Positions 46,345 through 58,382 of a stretch of 64,000 nucleotides of DNA are shown one piece after another. This DNA comes from Clitopilus passeckerianus (lineage: Eukaryota > Basidiomycota > Agaricomycetes > Agaricales > Entolomataceae): positions 124,001 to 188,000 of the forward strand of contig CALYLX010000139.1 of the NCBI GenBank assembly GCA_944990035.1, read 5' to 3'. Every line of letters starts with the position of its first letter. The stretch's first letter is position 1. The notes beneath the pieces were generated by a model. It did not search any database and was not told where the DNA came from. It saw only the letters and a program-made list of their open reading frames with translations. Made by a program: the position numbers and the translations under genes.

Positions 46345-47957
46345 ATGCCTTACTTCACTCTGACCATCGAGGATTACTCGCCATTTATCACCTATTCATC
46401 TGGTGACTGGACACCATTTAGCAATGTTGGTGACCCTCTCGCTGACCAGTAAGTTTCTAGTCGCTTGATTGCTAGTTGTGTCTATATATGTTAACAATAC
46501 AGATACTCTCAATCGACGTTCATGAAAACGACGATAGCTGGAGCAACGGCAACGATTGCTTTCAACGGAACTGGTATAACGGTCTATGGTGCCAAGCGCC
46601 CGAACCATGGGTTTTTTCAGGCGACCCTCGATGGCCAGAATAGTACGCCAGTCAATGGAAGCGCGAAACCCGATCTATTCAATCAGACTCTCTTCCAAGC
46701 CCACAACCTCGACCAGGGGTTACATAGATTACAGATTACCAATAAGAACGAAGACCTCTACGTGGACATTGACTATGTGAGCTTAGTTTTTTTTTTTACC
46801 CTAGATGTTCCGCTCATTCATGGGGTTTACCAAAGGTCACGATTGAGGGCAATGTAGGGGAGAATAGCAATGGCAAACTCTACGTGGTAAACTATCAAGA
46901 TTCCGACCCCAGCTTCAACTACCTTCCCTCAGCATCTCAGTGGTCGGCAAGTCCAGACAGTCTGGATACATTTGCCGGGTCCAGCGGGCAGTGAGTAAAC
47001 CTGATTCCGAAACCTCCATGAAGCTCATGATCATCGTTTGTACTTAGTTCCACAACAAGTGCTGGAGCTTCCTTCGACTTCTCATTCAACGTGAGTGAAG
47101 CCTTCTTGTTCGACTGTATGGTTCTCCTGACCAAAACACGCAGGGTTAGTCGACTGCTCCCCAGCGCTTACTTGTTGATAATCAGATGGCTAGGCGATGG
47201 TGTATCACTCTACGGCCCTATGAACGTCACTGGAGCGCCTTACACAGTATCACTCGACGGGTCCCCAGCCATAAATTATCAAGCCATCACCAATCGATAT
47301 CTCCCTCAAGCCCTCCTTTTCCATGCCACTAACATCGGGGGCGGCCAACACCACCTAAAGGTCTCCTATACACCAAACGGGAATAACCAGGTGTTCGCAG
47401 TGGACTACGCCACCGTTTACACAACGAATTCAGACGGAGGTGGGGGATCCACGAATGGTGGTAACCCGTAAGATTACCCCGTTTTCGCCCTTCCGTGAAT
47501 CAACACTGAGGTTTCTTCCCGTCCTAATAGCTCGCGCTTGTCTACCGGTGCAGCTGCCGGAATAGGAGTCGCTGCTTGCGTTGTCGCCGCACTCCTTGTT
47601 GCTCTTGTCTTCGTCCTCGTGCGACGTAGAAGACGACAACCTGCCAAGGAGGTGAAGCCGACCAGTACCGTGGACCCATATACAATCCATGGCGCCACCC
47701 ATCCACCAAATCTGGGCACCCCGTCGAACACATACCCTTCAAAGCTACCAGGTACTTTCGAATCTGGAGCTGCTATTGTGGGTATGCCAGCTGGCGGCTA
47801 CGCTACCGGGTCTACATCTGACTTCAAGTCGGGAAGACACTGGACCGTGCCCTCAGAAAGCAATACATCGTCATCGACCCCGATGAGGTTGAATGCAGGC
47901 GACGTACAGTTAGAAAGCCCTCCAGATTATATGCAGGCTATTTACGGGCTTCGATGA
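46345..47957 (+). CDS. T3: single-pass membrane protein, paralogue of T1, T2 and T4
   Basis: Start at 46345 (MPYFTLTIEDYSPFITYSS). The intron after the N-terminal about 30 residues is in the same place as in T2 and T4. Module 1 has AGATATIAFNGTG and VYGAKRPNHGFFQATLDG; module 2 has GDGVSLYGP, APYTVSLDG, YLPQALLFHATN and FAVDYATVYTT. The transmembrane helix is VAACVVAALLVALVFVLV, followed by RRRRRQ. The tail ends SPPDYMQAIYGLR. One intron near 46790 carries a run of ten T. No signal peptide. Function unknown; the PPDY end suggests sorting by a WW-domain ubiquitin ligase. Confidence 0.78.
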
Positions 47958-48237
47958 TGATGAGGCTTTTATCTGGGTGGGTGTGTGATGCTCGGTAATG
48001 TTTCCCGCTGTTGTTGTTCCGTATTCTACATTACAATATATTTGACAACTCCCTATTGCGCTGTTGAGAATACCTGTAGGGCTCCGTCTTCCATTGGTTC
48101 CCCCACGGGGTCTTCGAAAATGTGCGAGAAAGGGATAGGCGGAATCATGCGCACGTTCGCGCTGTGATTCGTCGAGGTAATCAGTCAACGCTCGCGCTGT
48201 CGGACGCGCCTCAGGCCGGGTTCTACCTCATGCTCTC

Positions 48238-48480
48238 ATGGTCCATCGTTCGCTGAATATCCCAGAGATCATACTCGCGACACGTGCAAAATTGACGGGC
48301 GCCCTCAGAAAACACGAATGACCTTATCAAAACTTGCTTGAGATAATCCAAGGTTGCTTCAAATTTCCAGACTCAGACTCTGTCCTTGATGAACCCTGGA
48401 GCCGAAGAACGCTCTTATCTCTCGACTGAAGCGTTCTCCTGCCGACAACGGGAACTTATTGGGAGGTTAAGCTGACGAGA
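48238..48480 (+). pseudogene. F-box gene 5' relic after T3
   Basis: ATGGTCCATCGT...CTGAATATCCCAGAG reads LNIPEI, like the LDVPEI and LDIPEL starts of the F-box genes at 53170 and 51174. Near 48410 the sequence for ALISRLKRSPADN matches SLIPLLKCLPADSW of the family in another frame. Stops and frame changes lie between, so it is a decayed copy. Confidence 0.5.
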
Positions 48481-48950
48481 TGCATCTCTTACCTTCGGAC
48501 ATCGGTGTGCAAAATCAGCTCACAATCGAATTTGCGTCCACCTACGTACTTCGCTATCCAGACCATCTCGCACAGTCGAGGTGGGAGATGTAAGGCATGA
48601 TACATGCAGAATCGGGGATCCATGTCCCACTGAATGGCTTCCTACCAATGCACAAGAACCGGCGGAATTAACGTTTTGATGCCAAACAATGTTTTTATGC
48701 CGATTACCCCGGTGTATAGTCCGTCTGTGGTAAATCCTTGCAGATGCCTTGTGATCCGAGAGTGAGCGCTGACTTTCGAAGCATCATTTATTAAGGGTGA
48801 ACAATACAATTCATAGAGTATATCAACAGGATGTCCTCGCTCTGTGCACTCCTCACTCTCGTTCCAGTGTCTGCCCTTTGCTTTGGTTGAAGCTTCCGTC
48901 CTTGTTTGGGGGTGTTCTTCAGGGGGTTTCTACTCGACTTGCATAGCTCA
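48481..48950. other. Intergenic: promoter of T4
   Basis: No gene seen; the sequence just before T4 (CTCACTCTCGTTCC...) is pyrimidine-rich. Confidence 0.4.
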
Positions 48951-50793
48951 ATGCCTTATTTCACTTTGACCGTCGAGGATTACTCCCCATTCATCACCTA
49001 CTCCTTGGGTGACTGGGCTGCAGGATCGAGTAGTGACGGACTCACGGACCAGTAAGTTTGTGACGTTGATCATTTCTTGGACGTGCCTAAATGTCAACTT
49101 TATCAAAGGTACTCCCAGTCGACGTTCATGAAAACGGATAAAGCTGGGGCAACGGCAACGGTTGCTTTCAACGGAACTGGTATAACGGTCTATGGGTCCA
49201 AGCGTCCGAACCATGGGCTGTTCCAAATGAGCGTCGATGGCCAGAGCAACGCACCAGTCAATGGATCTGCAAGTCCCGACATCTTTAACCAAGTGCTGTT
49301 CCAAGCGCGCGATCTCGATCAGGGGTTTCATACTATGCAGATTACCAACCAAAATGGCGGTCATTACCTGGACATAGACTACGTGAAGCTCGCTTGCTTC
49401 TTCGCCTTCGCTTTTTAGACTAACGCGTAGCTTTCCGATAAAGGTCACAATCGAGGGTAATGTCGGGGAAAATAGTAGCGGTAAACTCTATGTTATCAAC
49501 TACCAAGACTACGACACTAGCTTCAGCTACCTTCCTACGACATCGCAATGGTCTACAAACCCAGACAGCATTGGTACATTTTTTGGATCGAGTGGACAGT
49601 ATGTCAAGCCAACTGCGGGCTTTTGCCAGTGACCGTTGCTCATACTTGTAAATTTCACCTTAGCGCCACTACCACTTCTGGCGCTTCTTTGGACTTCTCT
49701 TTCAATGTGAGTTAAGACTTTCTGTGCGGTTGTATACTCAATCTGACCAAAATATCCAGGGTTAGCCGATTGAATCCTGCCACTTTCTTGTCAATAACCA
49801 TTTGACCAGGCGATGGTGTGTCACTCTACGGCCCTACGAGCCCAACTGGATCGGCTTATACGGTGTCACTCGATGGGGCCTCAACCGCTAGTTATCAGGC
49901 CGTTAGCAATCGCTATCGGCCTCAATCCCTCCTGTTCCATGCTACCAACATCGGAGGAGGGCAACACCACCTCAAGGTGTCCTACAAGGGCAGTGACCAG
50001 GTTTTCGCAGTGGACTATGCCAACGTTTACACAACGAACTCAAACACTACCCTAAGCGCTTCAACCCCAGATGGTGGCGGTTCTTCGTAAGTCCTGATCA
50101 TTTTGGTTCGTCTATTTTCGACCACCTTGTTGACCACTGAAACCTCATTCCGGACAGATCCTCTAATACTAGTAGTGATAGTAACTCAGGCTTGTCTCCT
50201 GGTGCAACTGCCGGCATAACACTTGCGGCTTGCATCATTGCAGCACTCCTTGCCGCCCTTGCCTTCTTTCTCATTCGACGCAGGAGCCGACAAAATGTCG
50301 AAAACATGGAGCAAACCAGTGAGCCCATCATTAACCCGTTTACAACGATCGGTACCGGTCAACAAACGTATTTCGCGGCTTCATCTGGAAAACACCCTTC
50401 GAACCTCCCTCTTGCCTTTGGAGCTGGGGCTACTTCACCTGGAATCTCACCAGCTGCCGTAGCTACTGGCCATGGTGCCGGCTCTACATCCGACCTCACT
50501 TCAGGAAGGCATGGCGCCGTGCCTTCAGACAGCAATGCGTCGTCATCAAATCCAACCAGGTATGTTTTCAACCCTGCTGGTAGTTCAGATGGCGGCATTT
50601 TGGATATCAATGGGGACTCGGTATGCCTATTTACTCTGATTTATTCCCACTCATTCAGTTGATCATGATTTTCCACCAGCCATCACCAGCTGCAATGACA
50701 AAATCACGGTTGAATGCAGGTAGCGTACAGCGCGAAGGGACCTCGGCTGCTATCAGCCCTCCAGATTATATACAGGCTACCAATGGACGTTGA
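48951..50793 (+). CDS. T4: single-pass membrane protein, paralogue of T1-T3
   Basis: Start at 48951 (MPYFTLTVEDYSPFITY), intron after the N-terminal about 30 residues as in T2 and T3. Module 1 has STFMKTDKAGATATVAFNGTG and VYGSKRPNHGLFQMSVDG; module 2 has GDGVSLYGP, SAYTVSLDG and FAVDYANVYTTN. An extra Ser/Asn linker precedes the transmembrane helix LAACIIAALLAALAFFLI, followed by RRRSRQ. The tail ends SPPDYIQATNGR. It is the most diverged of T2-T4 and the one still followed by a recognisably long F-box gene (51174). No signal peptide. Role unknown. Confidence 0.78.
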
Positions 50794-51173
50794 TGGCGTT
50801 TGGGCTCTTCCCTCACCGATACGGGACGAACCCCGGACGAACCGTGCAGTGTTTCTCTTGCTTTTCGCAACATAGCTATCTTTCCTTATTCCGCCTGACA
50901 TACCTCTACTATTGTTTAATATCGCAATTTTATATTTGGATTAGTTCTTTCTTTGGCTCCCTTTCCTAATATATGGTTCAAAGGTGATTCGACGTCAAAA
51001 AACTCCATCGCAAACTTTCCAATCAACTAGCGAGAAAATGTCAAAGCAAGCAGCGTTCCTGTATAGGACCTCATGCGGTAATCAACAACAACACAGCGCC
51101 ATTGGTCCGGCCAATGCCGCAGGCGACAACTGACAATGGACGTGTCTTGTCCTAGTTCTGTACACATCCTTCC

Positions 51174-52733
51174 ATGCTCCCTCGTTGCCTAGACATCCCA
51201 GAACTCGCACTTGCAATATGCAAAGAATTGGCAGCAGATATCACTCTTTCGGAGACACGGACGAACTTGTTAAATCTTGGTTTAACCAACAAACGATTTG
51301 TGGGCTTTGCGCTTGACGAACTCTGGCACCTGCAAGACAATCTCATTCCTTTAATGAAGTGTTTTCCTCGGGATAGTTGGGTGTTGGAAGATCAAGGCGG
51401 AAAGATGAATTTCGTACGTTGACGAGAATGTGCTAATGGTCAAAGTGTTCAAGATCTTTTCATATTCAGGCATTTATCCGCCATCTCAACGAGGAGGACT
51501 GGATCAGGGTTCAATTCTATGCGCACCGTATCCGACGTCTCGAAAGCCGAGACGAGTGGCTTCCACAGGACGCTTGGGCTGTTGTGGCCGCGTCAATGCC
51601 TCCCCATGCTGCCGTGCTCCTTCCCGAACTCAAGGAGATTGATTGTCGCCGGCTGAAAGGTGTATCATATACATGGCTCAAATTGCTGCTCCCCTCATCC
51701 ATTCACACTTTTGAAACGTCCATATCTACGTATTCGCCGCCGCAACTGTCGTGTCTGTCGAATCTACCCGCGTTGTGCCCCAAGCTACGATTACTAGAAC
51801 TCGATTCAATAACGGATGAGAATTTTTCGCATATCAAAGCAATGCTACAACGACTTCGATCTCTTGAAGCTCTTCGTGCGGCCGTCAGTCGAAAATCAAT
51901 CCATTGGATCTCTCTCCATTTGCCATGGTTGAAACGCATCTGGTTTAGCATCGGCGACGATGAAAATACAGGAACATTGTTGCTCCAATCAAACTCTTTA
52001 CCTTCGCTTTCTGAACTTGTTCTTTCTAATCTCAGGATGGCGGAAGTGACTGACCTACTTTCGGACAGGCCTCTGTGTAATCTCAAAATAATCGGATTTT
52101 GGTTTTTGACGGAATCATCGACAGAAAGGTGGTCGCAGACCATGACATGCTTGCGGCAATACGAGCGGTCTCTCGAGACGATCTGTATTCACGAAGGACA
52201 GTCAGATTCACCTCCGAATTGTTGCCCAATTACCCCGAAAGGTGCTCGAACCGCTGTTTGCCCTCCCCGGGCTCACCGGGATCCAGTTGCACACCAAGCT
52301 GGCAATCAACCTCGATGATGAATTTTACCTGGAACTTGCCATCCACTGCCCCAACCTCGAAGGCCTCTGTATCTTGGGCAATACTCCCCTCCTTTCAAAG
52401 ACCACTCTGCAAGCATTTACGTTTCTTGCCCAGTGCTGCCCCCGCCTCGAGATGTTAGGCCTGTCCTTCGATGGCCGAAAAGTCCCCCCACTCCCATCGA
52501 TCGAATCCGGCCATTTCAAATCCAATCATCTCATTACGAGGCTTTTTGTAGGACGTGCCCCAGCCACAGATACCGCTGGAGTCGCCACATTCCTATCTCT
52601 TGTCTTTCCCCAACTCAGCACCTTCGGTGGAAACCCTTGGGCCGGGCCCCATAATACACAGGTTTCTGAGCAGTGGAAACAAATACAGCAACATCTTGAG
52701 GTTGTACGACGGGTCAGAAGCCACCTTCAGTGA
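51174..52733 (+). pseudogene. F-box/LRR gene F4 with one frameshift
   Basis: Exon 1 (51174-51413) encodes LDIPELALAICKELAAD, then LLNLGLTNKRFVGFALDELW and NLIPLMKCFPRDSW, the F-box part of the local family. A 56-bp intron leads to AFIRHLNEEDWIRVQFYAHRIRRL and a leucine-rich body. Near 52190-52240 the frame changes by +1: the text up to LETICIHEGQ is in one frame, while HLRIVAQLPRKVLEPLFALPGL and the rest to 52733 are in the next. No room exists for an intron, so a one-base indel is the simplest reading. It is either a young pseudogene, a sequencing error, or a truncated protein. Its intact relatives are at 53170 and 59540. Confidence 0.6.
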
Positions 52734-53169
52734 CGTTGGACATCGATGTGCGACGTTCGCCACTGCTACTGACCTCCCTCCCGACGCGAGGGAGGCTACT
52801 GCCAAATTATAGAAGAAGGAACATGGTATGCAGTTCAGCGTCACGCTCCCTGAGTCTAACAAGTATGCGGGGAGCTGGGGGTCTAGTCCCAGGTGACTTG
52901 GAGATCTAGAATAACAATTTCACATAGTCTTGAGCCTTTAGCATAAATTTCTAATTTGATACGTTACCTTTGTTGCTGTTTCCAATATATTGAACGATTT
53001 GTACTACACTTATAGCTTTCAGAATCTCTAACCCAGCATTTGACGCGTGCTCCGGACGCGTCGTAAATTTACAACAGGGGTGGGAAAGTTTGATTTGTCC
53101 GCCTGGAATGGTGTTATCGCATCCAAGCTTCAAAGCTTCACTAGCACCCTCCACAGTCCACCTTCCAGT

Positions 53170-54755
53170 ATGATTCCACACTGCCTAGACGTCCCAGAAA
53201 TCCTCCTCACAATATGCGAGGAATTGATCATCGATATACGGGAGGGGAAAAGGGCACTACTCAACCTCTCACTGGTCAACAAACGCTTTCAAGACGCAGC
53301 CCTCAAGGTGCTATGGAGCGTTCAAACTAGTCTTATCCCACTTCTGAAATGCTTTCCCGATAAGACTTGGGAATATACACATGGCGAGCTAATTGACGGA
53401 CAAGTTGTGCAGAAGTTGGTATGTCAAGACTGGGAATCGCTAGCCGCAAAAAGCACCCAAATTTCGCTTTTTATTTACCCTGGCTAATTTTTATTGATTT
53501 ACAGTCATTCATTCGATACCTCCGCGATAAAGATTGGCAGAGGGTTCGAATCAATGCGCGAAGGATAGAGGTCCTTTGTTGGAGTCCAAGCGAGACCAAG
53601 GACCTTTCACCCGATTTATGGCATATCCTGTCTGCCTCCCTGCCGTCGACCATGAGGAGCCTACTCCCCAAACTACGAGAACTACATTACCCTAACGAAG
53701 ACAAGGCATTCTATGCCCTCGACCTTCCATTCTCCGCCTCCGTCCGCACCTTCGCGCTTTCACTGAATGGGTCTTTACCCCTGCGAATATCGTGTTTATT
53801 AACTCTTCCCGAAATAAGCCCCTCTTTGCACAGTATCATTATATCCGGATACTCTCCAGGCTGCCTTTCAGGCTTAGGTCCTGCCCTATTCAAATTTAAA
53901 TCGCTGCGAAACCTAGTGGTCAAGGCCGGCATCATCAGAAAACCAATGCATTGGCTCTCCGCCCATCTGCAATCGCTAGAGGAGCTTGATCTTTGCTTCG
54001 ACATCCCAAGAGGCAGAGATTTCTTGCAAAAGCCGCTCAAGCAAGGCTCATTCCCGAACCTGAAGCAGGCCACGTTGAGAAATATCAGACTCTCCCTGGT
54101 ACCTCAACTACTCAAACCCATCGGCTCATCCGTTTTACGCGAGATCAAGATCCACCTCGCCAAGGGCGCAGATGAAGAAAGATGGACGCAAGCTCTCATT
54201 GCTCTCCTACCGTTCCAGAATTCGTTGACCACGGTCGAACTCCATGAAAACAACCCAGTCACCCATTACATGCTCACTCGTGCCTCACTCGGGCACCTGT
54301 GTGTCTTATCGGGTCTCGAAAGCCTTCATATATGCACGACCGCAGCTCTCGCTATCGGGGATGACTTCTTGCAGGTTCTCTCTGCTAGTTGCCGGGAATT
54401 ACGTGACTTGGCAATTGCGAACAATGGCATTCGCGTACTGGCCACGCGACCCACCCTTTGCGGACTTCTGCCTCTCTTTGAGCATTGCCCGAGATTTGTT
54501 CAGCTTTCTCTGTATATCGACGCAACTGTGACGCCGTTCGTCGCGCACCCTTCCACCCAGTTCGGAGTCACCAACACGACCATGCTTGTTTTCCATGTTG
54601 GCTACTCTCCGATACTCGACACAGTCAAAGTCGGCGCCTTCCTGGCTGCAGTGACGCCGAATTTGGTGAGGATCAACTGCCTGGCGGGGCCGTACGCACC
54701 ATTGTGGGAGCGGACGGTCCTGCACCTACAGGTGGCGAAGGCTGTTCGTAACTAG
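53170..54755 (+). CDS. F-box/LRR protein F5
   Basis: Exon 1 53170-53418 and exon 2 53505-54755 with an 86-bp intron; 499 residues in frame. The F-box part is LDVPEILLTICEELIID with LLNLSLVNKRFQDAALKVLW and TSLIPLLKCFPDKTW. The body starts SFIRYLRDKDWQRVRINARRIEVL and has leucine-rich repeats (LPKLRELHYPNE, LRNLVVKAGI, LEELDLCFDI, LESLHICTTA, CRELRDLAIAN). It ends with the family motif LHLQVAKAV. The exon boundary lies at the same codon (83) as in F7. Intact, so probably functional as an SCF adaptor; substrate unknown. Confidence 0.82.
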
Positions 54756-55130
54756 AAAAGTTGGGCTGACACAATACCACTGCCTTTGTAAGATTTATTT
54801 ATCATTATACCCGGAACCACAGATAATACTTCCTCACTAATATAGAATATTGAAAGTGTAATAAAGTACGTCTTAAAATACAGAACTTTAATCAGACAAA
54901 TGGATAAAGCTGTCGCCTCGACGCATAAGGGTGAGAAAGTATAATAATTCGCTCAGCAGATTATCGATTAGTAGTAGTGACTCGACTATTCTTTCTCGTA
55001 GGTGACATATTCAAGACTTCAAGCTTCAAGTCGGGAGTCTCAGCAATTGATTACATGTTCTTGGTATCGCGCTCTTGATGTCAAAACCAATATGCAGACA
55101 ATACAAGAGTAAACGCTGTCTATCTCTGGC
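54756..55130. other. Convergent intergenic region
   Basis: AT-rich 3' flanks of F5 and the GFA-domain gene; no gene seen. Confidence 0.45.
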
Positions 55131-56186
55131 CTAGTGACTCGGAGTGTGTGTCGCCTTTAGCCCTTCGGTAAGAATAGCCGCCACAATAGAATGAGTAGCA
55201 TCCCCAGGATGAAATACTTTCTCATTCCACCGAACCCACTTCTCTGCCCTCGCCCCGTCTGCTTGCTCACATATCAAACCTGCCCCAATATTCAGCACAG
55301 GAAGATCGTCGTTCCACTGGAATACCGTCGCCCCACACCCCCCACAAAACTCCCTATGATTTCGTGAACTTGAATCGTAGCGAACCAGTCCTCTCGGCCT
55401 CTTGTCTTCCCCGACCAGATTCATAGCCTCCCCTGTGGCCCGATCGATCACATTCTTGTTGGGCGCCATGATCCAACTCTGAATCTGGTTCCCACCGGTG
55501 AGGCGACAGTCGTTGCATACGCAATGAGCACCCGCAATTCTAATTGGGCCACCCTCCTTTTCGGCACCTTTAAGCCAGTATTCTGCCTTCGGATCCTTGA
55601 TCTTTATTGGCCGCGTCAGATAGAATGATATGGCCCCGCATTTGCAGTGGAAAGGTAGATCCTCAGCGTCGTCCCTGGAGAGAAGTATCTCAGACTTCCA
55701 GCCTACGGGTACCTCGTTGCTTCCCTCCTCTCCGGAGTACCGAGGGATGACTCTTCCGCCCTCAGCTCGGTAATGGTCCGCCAAACCTCCGTCCAGAGTG
55801 TTCTCCACAAAAATGTGGTAACCAATTCCCACTATTCCATCGACTTTCTCCAGTGATCCGCTGAAAACCGAGTAGTGCGGATTCCTGGGTCCGTAGGCGT
55901 GAAAGAGGACATGTGCACCACAGTTCTTGCAAAACAGGTCTGCGTGTTCAGCGTTGTGGTATCTGACCAAATTGTCGAGGTTCGTAGGCATGTTGACACC
56001 ATCGACAACATCGTCAGCCAATGGGACACCCTTGATAGGAACGCAGTGAACATACATTTGCCCAGTCAAATGTCGGCAGGAATTGCAGTGGCAAGCATCA
56101 ACCAGAATTGGAAGTTTCGAGGTCTCGAAGGCAACCTTGAACATGTTCAAGCCGCAATGGCAAGTGGCTTTTACGTAGGTTGCCAT
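55131..56186 (-). CDS. Protein with two GFA/CENP-V-type (Mss4-like) zinc domains
   Basis: Single exon of 351 residues from the ATG at 56186 (ATYVKATCHCG); an upstream in-frame start would add 18 residues before the conserved part. Domain 1 has TCHCGLNMF, DACHCNSCRHLTG and FCKNCGAHV; domain 2 has FHCKCGAISF, HCVCNDCRLTGG and FCGGCGATVF. Each gives the C-x-C, C-x2-C, C-x2-C zinc-binding pattern of the family once described as glutathione-dependent formaldehyde-activating enzymes. Two copies in one chain are common in fungi. Substrate unknown; a detoxification role is only a guess. It interrupts the F-box array on the opposite strand. Confidence 0.85.
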   Translation of the reverse strand: MATYVKATCHCGLNMFKVAFETSKLPILVDACHCNSCRHLTGQMYVHCVPIKGVPLADDVVDGVNMPTNLDNLVRYHNAEHADLFCKNCGAHVLFHAYGPRNPHYSVFSGSLEKVDGIVGIGYHIFVENTLDGGLADHYRAEGGRVIPRYSGEEGSNEVPVGWKSEILLSRDDAEDLPFHCKCGAISFYLTRPIKIKDPKAEYWLKGAEKEGGPIRIAGAHCVCNDCRLTGGNQIQSWIMAPNKNVIDRATGEAMNLVGEDKRPRGLVRYDSSSRNHREFCGGCGATVFQWNDDLPVLNIGAGLICEQADGARAEKWVRWNEKVFHPGDATHSIVAAILTEGLKATHTPSH

Positions 56187-56405
56187 TGTGTCATTCAGCA
56201 AGGTATAGCCAACTTTGTAGAATTTCAATATATACTCCACGAGCTAGATGACCTCAAATGACTCACGCACGCTCCCGTAGTCAGCTGACTAGCTGACTGT
56301 GTTCACCTGAACTCGTGCAACCCAAGATCTCGCTAAACTTATGCACTAACGAAAGACGCGGTACGCTTTTCGTCGCGTGATGACCGGCCCTAAACCCAAT
56401 TTAAA

Positions 56406-58151
56406 ATGTCCGAATTGGCAATCCGTTGTCTGAACATCCCGAAGTCGTCTCTCACATCTGTAATGAGCTCACTCCCACCGAGTCTTCGCCAGTATTACCG
56501 TTGCTTCACTTGGCGCTAACAGCAAGGCAATTCCAAGACGGTGCACTAGACTCACTCTGGAAAACGCAAAGAAGTCTTTTCCCACTCTTGAGATGCCTTC
56601 CTGCGGACTCCTGGAGATTTGAAGGAGGGCAGGGACAGCCGATGTATCGAATGGAAGCAGGAGATCTGGTACGTTGAGCAAATTCAAGGCTTTCTTGCCG
56701 CATGGGGGCTTACGCAGATTGTGTCATACCCAGGTATTTTCACGTAGTCTCGATGCTGCTGATTGGGAACGGCCGAGATTCTATGCTCAAAGAATTAAGT
56801 CGCTGCACTTGTCTACCCCCTTCAGGCTTCTTCTCTCTACTTGGAATGTGATAGCCGTTTCGCTTCCAGCTACAATGCCCTACCTACTCCCCGAACTCCT
56901 TGAGCTACGTTGTCCTAGAAACGACACTTTTTATCACCACATTCTACTTCTCCTTCCACCGTGTTTGACTACACTCAGGATGTCTCTATCGGAGCAGAAC
57001 AATTCTCGTCTGCTGAGGAATGGAGTCTTACTTTCTCTATCAGTCACATGCCCACAATTGCATACCGTCGGCATCGACCAAAACGATATGAATACACAAT
57101 CGGATCCCAACCGCATCTTATCCAGGATCCCTTCGCTCAAAAATCTTGCAATCAGACCAATTCAATGTCAGGGCGCCCAACAACTTTTCACATTCCTGCC
57201 ACACCTGGACACCATTGAACTGGATTTTAACATAGGGACTGGGCAATCTGTATCCATTAACCCGGGCCAGAGGCTACTCCCAAACTTGATACACCTGAAG
57301 ATTTGGGACTCCCCTTTCCCGAACATTTACACAATTCTAGCCGCTATCGAATCGCAGTCTGTCCGATCCATCGAAGTCTGGCCCCAGCTTGGCGAGAGAA
57401 ATAATTGGGTAGAACTTCTTCGGACTTTCCACCAGTTTGGTGCATCCTTACGCAGCATTCACGTCTACGAATCATACGATCCGCGAGCCCAGCACGACCG
57501 TGACCTGTATTCAATTGATCAGGACGTCTTTCACCCTCTCTGCGGACTCCCGAACCTCACCAATATATACATCATGTCGAACGCTGCCCAAAAAATTGGC
57601 GACGAATTCCTAGCTTACCTCGCGAATGGCTGCCGTCACCTCCAACGCCTTCTTATTAGAGCACACAGATTAACCCATTCGCAATCTAGCCATGTAATCA
57701 CCTTGAACAGACTCATTCCCCTCCTTCGTTCTTGCAGAGAGTTATCCGAGCTAACATTTCAGCTATGCACCTCTCTACCCTCTCGGTAGACCTCATTGAC
57801 CTCAATGTCATCAACTATAAAATCAAAGTGTTCTGGCTGGGGCACTCACATTTATCATTCACACATCATGCTGCGATGGGGCTTGCTATTCTTCTCTTAC
57901 CAAATCTAAGAGAAATCATCACCCTCGGAAACTGCAGCTGCAATTCTCAGTGGCGTATTGTCGAGCGTCACCTCCAGGTGGCTGCTGACCTCTGTCAGAC
58001 ATACTTACAATTACCTGAGCTTCTTGTCCCGTACGTCTCCTGGGGTGTTCCTAGTACTGAAAGCCACAATTATTTTATTACCTTTCAATCACATCTTTGC
58101 CAATTCTTGCATTGTAAGACAAACATACCTGACCTTCCTGTACTACCATAA
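56406..58151 (+). pseudogene. F-box/LRR gene F6 with two frameshifts
   Basis: The ATG at 56406 reads IRCLNIP, but EVVSHICNEL and the rest of the F-box part are in the next frame, as if one base were lost after ATCCC near 56441. Exon 1 ends at a phase-0 GTACGT donor like its relatives. Exon 2 (to 57789) has RSLDAADWERPRFYAQRIKSL and good LRR-like text. After LSELTFQLC near 57766 the frame changes again, and FWLGHSHL, LPNLREIITLGN and ERHLQVAADL follow in the next frame, matching the end of F7. Two independent breaks point to a recent pseudogene. Confidence 0.6.
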
Positions 58152-58382
58152 TAATCAAATCATAATTGCTGTGCAGAAATGGAGGACTGTCTCATCTCCG
58201 CCGTCTTATGTGAAGATCTCGAATTCAGGGTACTAATACCCCTCCTTTTCCGGCTCCGCTTTTTCCTATGGTATGGTTTTGCTCAGAAGCTGGAGAGTAC
58301 ATGATCCTCGGCCCGAAATATAATATCGGCGGTGATCTCAAACTATGGCCAGTCTATGTCGTCAAATTCTATGGTAGAACTA

